Assembly: GCA_950295325.1 (NCBI GenBank)
Contig: OX485804.1
Coordinates: 42,408,001-42,472,000, forward strand
Direction of reading: 5' to 3'
Source: Polytrichum commune
Lineage: Eukaryota; Streptophyta; Polytrichopsida; Polytrichales; Polytrichaceae
DNA length: 64,000 bases
The notes under the pieces were generated by a model. The model was not told where the DNA came from and searched no databases. It saw nothing but the letters and a program-made list of their open reading frames with translations. The translations under genes were made by a program, and so were the position numbers. Below are positions 55,757 through 64,000 of this stretch, piece after piece (positions within the stretch are counted from its first letter, which is position 1; each line of letters begins with the position of its first letter).

Positions 55757-56769
55757 ACTTACACATCATAGAAATTATAGATAAGTATCTTGCTCAATCT
55801 TCCATTCCAACTTCCCTACACCTCTTGCAGACAATAGGCTTGAAGGCAAGACTTCTCAGTTTCCAATAGAACTTGCTCCCAGATTCAATAATCCATAGTC
55901 GATTGAATTCCCAATTTCACTCGCTTACAATTCTCCTCATGCATGTGGATAGAATGACTGCAAGAATTGTCCATCATTTACTCAAATGTTTGACAACCAG
56001 TACGAACTCCCTGGTGCTCCACTATTCAAAGTTACACTTTGATAGACAATATTCACCTTACTTCATAGGATCTCAAGTTTACTCTGTCACGCTCGATATA
56101 GATTATTATTGAATACATCAATTCCAATAGAGACATGCAAGTCAGATCGATCTCAGTTTATCAGTTAAATAGAAACAGAAATACAGCTTTGATTAAACAT
56201 ATTTCCACACTTTGAAATACACAAAGTGAAGTTTACGAGGAGCTGCGACAACCAATACAAACTCCCTTGTGGTCCCTTAATTCTGTCAAACAATGGTCAC
56301 AGTTGATTGAAGGTGAATCACTCACCCAATACATAGATTCCTTGAGTCTACCAAAGAGGATTTGTGAAGTTCTAAATTTGAACATATGTTCGATGTCACT
56401 CATCATACAATTGTAGCCCCCTATCAAAAGAGAATCTCCCCTATGTATACCAAACAATTGCCATGTGCTTTGGCCACGAGGGTTACATCCTTTCTATCAG
56501 AGTATGACCTCTTACAATACTCTTTTCTGAATCTCGAGTCCATAGTCATGATACAATTCACGTGTCCTTTAAGTTTTCGAATTCACCATAAGCCTATTTA
56601 CATTGATTTTTCCTAGTGAACTAGATTTGGCCAGAAAATAAACACCGCAACTCCCTCTCTTGTCAACATGTTAGAAATATGATTTAGTTTGCAAACATGA
56701 GGACCATGATACCGTTTGATTGGGTGCATAACCATGTGGGAGAGCAACCTAGGAAAATGGTCCACATGA

Positions 56770-58700
56770 GTACCCTTTTCCACCTTCTCACTCATGGGCG
56801 TTGCATGCTCCAATATGAGTGGTTGCAAACTTTATTTGCTCACTTGAAGGTACCCTCATGCCCCTCTATGCATTGAAGTGACTCTAGTGGGTGGGTCTTG
56901 GCTAAATCCATGTTCAGTTTTGTAGAAGATGTAGCCAGGGTCAGAGTGCATGTTGCACCCTACATTATACTATCTTGTGATGAGGTAACATCGGTAGATA
57001 ATGCATGCTTGTTTTGTGTGCATGGATATTGTCTTGCAAACCAAGATAGCTTGCATGTATTGTTGGAATTGGAGAAGTTTTTGGGAAGGTAGCACATATG
57101 ATAATCTAAGCAAGTTATAATGGAGAAATTGATGAAAAATATAGGTCTCTCACACACTGAAATGTCAAGCAAGTTCCTTGGCTTTAAAGTAGAAGGATAA
57201 ATACATTTCAAGGTTGCAATAATGGAGTGACCAACTAGATTCATGAGTAGTATGGCCATTGTTGATGGTGGTGCACTGCATGGCACATAGGGCCAACATG
57301 GCAATGCAAACTCTATCACAACTATAACTCATTGCTAAGATCAAAGCGTTGATCAAGTATTTAAGCAACTACTTTAAACCCCGGGGGATGGACTCTTCAG
57401 ACTACATACAAACTAAGGCAAGTGTAGAAAGGGGTATTATTTGAGGCATTAGCATGCATAATATACATAAGGGAGAGGTATTGGTTTTCTCTATTGTGTA
57501 CATTTGAAAATGCTATTAAGAATTTTGGAGTAAAGGTAGATGTACAAAAAGGGGCCCTTTGGTTCGAGAAAATATTGACAATAGATGTGGTAATTTCATC
57601 TAGTTTATCTTATTCATCCAAATGATATGTGTTTTAGGGTTCAATTATTATGAGTTATATCGTATGGATGAAAAATTATTCAATAACTTTCTCATTGAAA
57701 AGTGAGCAAATTATATATGTACAAAACATTTGTTTATTTAATGGTTCAAATTGTGTGTCTGTAGCGGAGGCATGTATCACATTATTTGGAAAAGTTTAGT
57801 AAACATACATGAGTCCATTTTTAAACCTATAAATAGTACATATACATTTGTTTTTCTCTATAAGTTTCTTGTATATAGGAGGTTTTATATCATAGTCACC
57901 CACGCACGTCATTTAATTGCAATGAAGAGTCCACCCTTAGGCCTTTAAACACAGCCCCAAAAGGCGTTTGGGATTCACATGCCTTGCGAAGATCATGAAA
58001 GCCAAAAGATAACAAGGTGTTACAGAACATGAAAATACATTGGATAGCCATGTTGCCCACTCTACAGAGAATCGTTCAAGAGTATGCTCCCTTGCATTTG
58101 AAGATGCAAGCTAATATGGGCTCCAATGCTCCAGCAAAGGTATTTTTTTCACCTTATGTATATATATATATTTTTAAATTTAATTTTCTTTTGTTGAAGA
58201 GAAAACATGCATGCAAGGGTGTGATTGTAGTTGTTGTGGGTGTTGCAAGTGAACTTTGATATGTTCACTGAGTTGCATATGTTGCTTGAGCCTTGGCCTG
58301 GTCGGAGTTTTGCCAATGTTGCAAGCTTGCATGGCACCCTGCCAACATTTGTGCAGGGATGTAGCCTGTTCATTAATGATATCGTGGGTGCAGTCAAAGT
58401 ATGTTAGGGCCAGCTTTATACCTTCTACTACGATGAGAGAACCTTGTTTCAGGGTGACAAAGTTTGGCCTCTCAAAGGGCCTAATTAATTGCAACCACCC
58501 TCAAGTTCACTAGAACCTTAACGAGTCTTCTGAGGAGACTCTTGTGCATGTTTACAACTCCTCCCCCCATTTTGGCGAAGATGTGGGACCTTTTGCGTGG
58601 GATTCGTGTCTATGATGAGGCCAAGATCGATTAAATTAAGAGTAATTAAGTTTGCAGAGCATGTGGAGGAGCAGAGGACTCTTGCTTTTAACTTCTGTGT
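56770..58700 (+). pseudogene. Decayed hAT-family transposase
   Basis: Successive frames read SCPSMHWSDSSGW, then YIILSCDEVTSVDN, FCVHGY and LLELEKFLG (56900-57092); LMKNIGLSHTEMSSKFLGF (about 57125-57185); VHCMAHRANMAMQTLSQL and IKALIKYLSNYF (about 57270-57372); then NMKIHWIAMLPTLQRIVQEY (58026-58085) and LPTFVQGCSLFINDIVGAVK (about 58345-58400). This is the block order of plant hAT-like proteins of the zinc-finger/DUF4371 type: a Ser/Asp-rich catalytic strand, the HCMAHR box and the RWISM-like box. The N-terminal zinc finger and C-terminal dimerisation region are not seen. Frameshifts and stops make it non-functional. Confidence 0.7.
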
Positions 58701-59622
58701 ATCATAATGAGCACCTGATGATAAATAAGCAACAGTCAAACTAGGTACGGTATGAGGAGTAACATCACCTACCTTTTGAAAAAGATGGCTAACATTGAGA
58801 GATTGCAATGTGCGACCTAAGCAAACTCATGCCACATTACATTATGAATTTTCACAAACAAGAACCCATTTTTTAGGTATCATTCCAATTTTTATTTGAA
58901 TGTGTTGTACCACAGTTTATGTATGAAAGTTGAAACATCAAGTCATGTCGAGAAATTCATAATGTTTGATGAAAACCAAATACTTTGTTCTTAGCTGCAA
59001 TCCTTAAATCCAAATATCTGTGATCTTTAGAAATCTGTGTGTTTGTAAATTGTCCTTATACTTGGCGGAAACCTGAGGTTGCAGAGATTTGTGGAAATTT
59101 GTATTCTTGGCACACACATGATTGAGCAAAAATGTAATCCTCTGGTTGCCAAAAAATTAGTTCAAGACTCTACCAAGTTGGCTGACATGATATGAGACAG
59201 TTTTGAAGCAAATATCAAAGTACAACCACTTTGTTCATCCTCAAAAAAAGAAATGAAGGCACAAAAAATTGATGGCTGAAGAGAAGCGTTTCCAACTGCA
59301 GTGTACAGAATTTTATCTTATTAGATTCCTTCAACTCAGCTTCATCTACAGGAAACAAAATTGAAGTGAACGTTGGGGCAATTCATCCTGGCCATCACTG
59401 GCGGTGATCACACTTATTACATGATCAATACTGAGAAACAACCTATAACTTGATCTAATTAATCTATGGAAGTTGTCTACCTACTTCAACTTAGTAAAGT
59501 AGCTCTAACCTGTAACCAACATACAGGCACTGAACCAAGTAATAGAATAAGCTCTAATATTACCAACTCTGTTAAAATAGAATTACCTATTGTTTGGTCC
59601 GTGACAACACCATTAATTATTA

Positions 59623-62600
59623 CTACAAGACTAAATTTGCAACTTGCTCAACATTGATAGGCTCAATTGCATCCAACCCTCCTGAGAAGAATGAGTTCCC
59701 AATGAGCACATTTGACTTGTCTGTGGGATGAAATGGATCCCAGAAAAGGTAAAGTGAGCGGTCAGGGCATGGTATATTTGTAGGGATGCATGGAATTGCA
59801 CCATTGTAAGGCCCCAACCCACAGCAACCTTTGTTCACTGTTGTAAACCCTGTGCAGATTCAACCCAAATTTGTATTGGAAATTAGACATATAAGATGAA
59901 GACCAGAACAATTCAGTGTTGCAAATTGTAATTTCAAGCTTCCTAAATTTGATAGATTCCAATGAGAGCAGTGCACTAGGCGGCAAGCACATTCTAGTCT
60001 GTATAGTTGACATTCTGAGTACTATAGAGTGATTTCGGCTTCAGCTTTTAATGAATGATTGTTCTTTGCATGTTGCCACATGCAAGTTTCTACATTGTGT
60101 GAGACACATCCAAATGCCACATGGATATTACCGTTCGGCATCATAAAAGATGAACAATGAAGCACCTTATGGTTATCTCTTGCAGTGAGATTTAGTGAAT
60201 AAACTACATGTAGGATTCCATCACTCTAAACCCTGAACCTTAATAGTGTTACAGAGGAATAAACACCTGTAAGAAAGGATTTAAAGCTTTTGAATGAGCA
60301 TTCCACAAGCAAAAAATTTAGTAAGGTAATCAGGTCTAATTTGGTTACTTATCCTAATCAAACACCTATATTTGTGGTGTGTCGGTTAAATGTGGATCTA
60401 AGAATGGACACCAAAAAGACACATGTTTAAAAGAGAGTGGACTACGTGCTCAAAATCTGTTGAGCATTCTATACTCAATACTCAACATAATTGATCATTT
60501 AATGAGAATGAGAAATCCTCACTTTGATAGAGAATAAGATATTCATAAGAGATCCTAAATTTATGAGGAAAATGGCTATGGGCACAATTTGGATTCAGCA
60601 ATCATCTCGCATTAATTGCATGTTCCATATCCTACGAGAAGTGGGTGCAGAGCTAAATGTGTATGGTTAAGGCCTGCTTTCCTTACTGTTCTGGAGCATT
60701 GGACCATAATATGGTGTGAGATTGAAATGACAAATTACATGAAGCATTCCAACAGAAGGTAGGTTAGGTCTGTCGGTACCATAAGCACTTGGATTTGCGA
60801 TGTAGGAAGACACCAAATGATAGGAATTGCCATACACAAAAATAGATCTTTTGAGACTGGCTGTGAGCTGCTTTAAGAGAACCCGGGTGGCTTCATTGAA
60901 CCCACTCACGTAGCTGTTCACAAACTCAATGCAGCTCCCATCGGGGCTTTTCTGGTTATACAGTTGGGAGGGGATGCATCCCAACGGACCTACCCCAAAT
61001 ACAAAGATTTTCCGAGCTCCGAGACTGTACAATCTCTGCAGGTCATTTACAGGCAATGGAAAAACTTGAAATTAGTGCAATTGTTCAGTTTCCAATGTGT
61101 TATTCTGTTTTGTTTTCATTTTGTGATACTTTGTAGTTAATTTGTATTCGACATGCGTACAATGGCTTAACCATACACTGTGGGTTTTTTATATCTATTC
61201 ACAACGGGTCTCTCCATAATGTTGTGCACTTCTGAGCAGTACTAAGAGTCTACCCAAGGAAAGAATGAATGGGATTCCATACCCTCAGCTGTGATTCAAA
61301 GGCAGCAATTAACACGTCCTGGTATTGTTGGGGAGTGTATTGCCGGGATGTTGCTGAGCCTGTGAGCAAGTAGTTGTTGATGTAGTCATTGCTCCCTATT
61401 GTGATATAAAAGAGCGCTTTGGCAAAAATCTCGTCTGATTTCGTCTCTCCAACCAGCTGAACAAACTGGGACTTTGTGTTTGTCAAGTATTCTAGCTGCT
61501 TGTTCAAAGGTATGCGCCCAATCTGTACCAAGTAATTAAAAGTAGTCAGTGTATAAAAATCAGCATTAATGTTGTCGTAATCATATACACTCTATTTATG
61601 GAATGAGAAGAGATGAAGTCAAGAAATACCATGACATGACAGCAGATACATTGACTCCAGATATCACCAGGAACTTAAAAGAGGTTTGAGATTTGCAAAG
61701 AAGCTCACATAGTTGTAGCCAGTTGAGTCGAGTATGCCACCCGCAGCTGAGGCATAATTCAAGCCCTGCAGGATGACCGGCCCTTGCGATCTCGGATTCA
61801 GGTAGGAAGGCGGATACGGCAAACCCATTTTTTGAACTGTGTGCACATAATCATCAGAAATTGTCAGATTAATTGATCTATGATAGATGTGCCTAATTCA
61901 GTTTCTGGTCTTAAAGGGACACCTATATTCAAGTGGTGTATATCTAAGAACAGACACCAAAAAGACATCCATTGAAAAGAGATTGGAGGACATCCTCAAA
62001 ATTTCTTAACCATTCTACACACAATAATCAACATATTGGGAGGACCTAGATGATCATTTAATGACTCAGAGAATCCTCACTTTGCCAATTGATAGAATAT
62101 TCATACGAGTTCCAAAATTATGAGGAAACATTAGTAGAAATGATGGGTCTACATGATACGCCAATCTAACATGAAATGTCTAGAATGACACCAGCCTGTG
62201 TCATTCCGGACACTTTGTGTTAGGATTGATGTGTCACATAGACCCACCATGCTTACTAGTGAAAGTGGCCACTATCGGAACAATTTGGATTTGCTAATCA
62301 TCTTAGACTAATTGCGGGTTTAAATCCTACAAGAAGTGGGTGCAGAGAGAAAAGTGCCTATTCAAGACCCGCTACTTTAAGTGTACCAATCTCAGACATT
62401 CACATGAAAATCTCCAGATCTTTCTCCTATGAAGGCCTACCCACCTTATAATATTGTATTGTTTGTCAAATATAACTGTATACAATGAGGTTACTAGGGT
62501 TTTTGCAGCAGGGGAGAGTTCTTCTGTAAAGGATTAATTACCGATCACGTCTGCGACTGTGCGGCCATTGCAGAACCTTCCGGTTGGGCCGAGCTGGAAA

Positions 62601-62776
62601 TCGAGGCCGTTGGGAGGGAAATTTGACTTGGCGAGTGTGAGGATGTAGTTGTTGTTGCCATTGTCAACGAGGGAGTCGCCCAGTATAAACATGGCTGGCA
62701 TCATTTGAGCCCTAGTCATGATAACAACATTGGCCAGTGCCACCAACCAAATTATAATTCGACACCCAACATTCAT
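59623..62776 (-). CDS. GDSL esterase/lipase, five exons, intact
   Basis: Exons 62776-62542, 61836-61709, 61522-61283, 61035-60780 and 59849-59623, all with GT-AG borders and consistent phase, give 361 residues, the usual family length. The family are secreted or wall-associated ester hydrolases of lipids, cutin precursors or acylated sugars. A signal peptide ([19 protein letters not shown]) precedes block [15 protein letters not shown] with nucleophile Ser35. Block II is in [16 protein letters not shown], block III is GSNDYINNY with Asn166, and block V is FWDPFHPTD with Asp324 and His327, completing the catalytic set. KGCCGLG and GPLGCIPSQ are family hallmarks. An upstream ATG at 62845 would spoil the signal peptide start, so 62776 is preferred. 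Substrate cannot be told. Confidence 0.96.
60320..60660 (+). repeat. Dispersed repeat family A in GDSL intron 4
   Basis: Shares CACCTATATTTGTGGTG, GGACACCAAAAAGACACATG, 'ctcaacataattga' and 'gcaatcatctcgcat' with the other copies. It lies antisense to the gene inside the 930-bp intron. Confidence 0.75.
61885..62430 (+). repeat. Dispersed repeat family A in GDSL intron 1
   Basis: The fullest copy: TAGATGTGCCTAATTCAGTT to GAAGTGGGTGCAGAGAGAAA and beyond, interrupted by a hairpin element at 62142-62250. Confidence 0.75.
62142..62250. mobile_element. Hairpin MITE nested in family A, GDSL intron 1
   Basis: ATGGGTCTACATGATACGCC...AATGACACCAG folds onto TGTGTCATTCCGG...GTGTCACATAGACCCACCAT with interspersed mismatches. 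Related flanks TTAGTAGAAA and TTACTAGTGAAA suggest a diverged target duplication. It interrupts 'gaggaaa...gggcacaatttgg', which is continuous in other family A copies. Confidence 0.75.
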
Positions 62777-62904
62777 GTGATCAATCCCTTTGATCGGCTG
62801 CAAGAAAAATGCCCTCCGTTGCACCATTCTAATCCTCCAGCCCAATCAAACTGCCAGACACAATTCAAGAAATTAAATTTCAAGTCAGCACAAAGTTCTC
62901 ATCA

Positions 62905-62926
62905 CAAACACACACACACACACACA
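62905..62926 (+). repeat. (CA)n microsatellite upstream of the GDSL start
   Basis: A CACA run followed by GAGAGACAGAGACAG, within the presumed 5' leader or promoter of the GDSL gene. Confidence 0.85.
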
Positions 62927-63104
62927 GAGAGACAGAGACAGTTGGAATCAACCTAAAATCTGTCCCAGCGACTGTCAAGCTGTATCTCAGTCCACAGAAT
63001 TCAAATGAACTTGAAGATCCTCTTATGGAAATTAATGACATTTCTGCAGCTAAGTTAGCTTGTTTGAAGTTTATTTGAGCTCAATTCAGCTGAGTATGTA
63101 ACTT

Positions 63105-63500
63105 GAAGGTGGATATGCCTAAATTGAACACAACAATAATCTGGACACGTATATTTGAGTGGCATATGGTTAGGTGTGAATCTAAGAACCAGCGCCAAAA
63201 AGACATGTGTTTAAGAGATTGGACTATGTGCTTAGAAGTATGCTAACTATTCTAGGCTCAATAGTCAACGTGATTGGGGGGACCTATATGACCACTTAAT
63301 GAGCATAAGAATCCACACTTTGAGAATGAAAAATTATATTCCTATGAGCTCCAAATATTATGACGAGGCAAATGGCTACGGGCACGATTTGAATTTGCTG
63401 ATCATCTTGCACTAATTGTGTGTTTCACATCCTATGAGTAGTGGGCACAGAGAGAAAAGTACCCATCTAAACTGGCATGTCTAACATGAAAACTGCATCT
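63105..63500 (+). repeat. Dispersed repeat family A upstream of the GDSL gene
   Basis: Shares CGTATATTTGAGTGGCATAT, 'cgccaaaaagacatgtgttta', 'gattggggggacctatatgacc' and 'gaatttgctgatcatc' with the other copies. With 60320 and 61885 it makes three copies within 3 kb. Confidence 0.75.
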
Positions 63501-64000
63501 CTGACTGCCTAAATTCTAATCAACTTCTCAGACCTGACAAGAATCCGCATTGAAAAGCTCACAGATTATAAATGGGGACAGTTATAATTTTGATGGTTTC
63601 TTGAACTCTGGAGTAAGTACAGTCTCCAAGTACCAAATGATCACTGCTGAACTCTCGTGTTCTCCCCTTCTACTGCCTCAAATTTCTTGTCCTTGCCTGA
63701 TCGACCTCCTGCTTTACAAACCTATAGAAACTGTTGATGTTGGGCTTCTGCACTTGCACTCGTCTTATACATGATAGCCGAATGTGGGAAAATGGAATTT
63801 GGGTGTCCCTCCAGATCGATCTGATCAGCTGCTGCAAAAAGTTTGCATGATTCTATTCTGTCAGTGGTGGATTGCTCTGGCACTCACCAATTATGGCCTT
63901 AAATTAGTCACAATTACACCACAACCAATCGATCGTCACATGACTCATTGTTTGTAACTTAAGTCGATCATGTCATTTCTCTCTCACGTCTCTGGCACAC
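63501..64000. other. Intergenic to window end, no supported gene
   Basis: Short frames only. Confidence 0.5.

Noticed and set aside
62777-62845. Upstream ATG of the GDSL gene as the true start
   Set aside because: It would place 23 charged and polar residues ahead of a good signal peptide; the second ATG gives a standard secreted protein.

Overview
This window is nuclear DNA of a land plant. It has GT-AG spliceosomal introns, a complete five-exon plant GDSL esterase/lipase gene at the right edge, and wall-to-wall transposon debris. LINE fragments with a restriction-like-endonuclease type C-terminus and the unusual transposon below hint at a non-flowering lineage, but I cannot name the species.

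Left edge to about 9 kb: a decayed LINE reverse transcriptase on the minus strand (1-2521), then low-complexity intergenic DNA with dispersed repeats and no gene I can support.

Core, 9.0-29.85 kb: this is the remarkable part. An 11.9-kb DNA transposon (15323-27215) is bounded by GGGG-type terminal inverted repeats built from GAGCGGT-like subrepeats and flanked by an exact 10-bp duplication (TAAGATAAGG). It carries two divergent genes. On the minus strand is an intact 1167-residue MULE-like transposase with a C-terminal SWIM zinc finger (16208-20138). On the plus strand is an eight-exon gene (20654-27018) encoding a ParB-like domain joined to a DNA N6/N4-type methyltransferase-like domain, damaged by several small lesions. 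Around both genes lie regular arrays of palindromes: 22-bp sites at a 32-bp period in the transposase intron and again upstream of the ParB exon, and GTTAAC-centred sites at an exact 64-bp period between the genes. The element sits inside an older, diverged copy of the same ParB-methyltransferase gene. The old 5' half is at 11590-14203 and its 3' half at 27727-29459, ending in a third terminal repeat at 29801-29845. The old copy has its own upstream palindrome array of unrelated sequence, a MITE with an 8-bp duplication in one exon, and a solo LTR. Bacteria and phages commonly fuse ParB domains to DNA methyltransferases. Finding the fusion as transposon cargo in a plant, beside ordered palindromes, is the candidate new system here.

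29.85-56.7 kb: no protein gene I can support. It contains many MITE-like hairpins and small inverted-repeat elements (35811-36077, 36146-36373, 41010-41523, 42310-42668, 45063-45222, 47792-48023, 50609-51490, 53656-53781, 55531-55756) and the 3' end of a LINE (43120-44090).

56.7-64 kb: a decayed hAT-family transposase (56770-58700), then the GDSL gene (59623-62776, minus strand) whose introns hold copies of a dispersed repeat, one of them hit by a further hairpin MITE.
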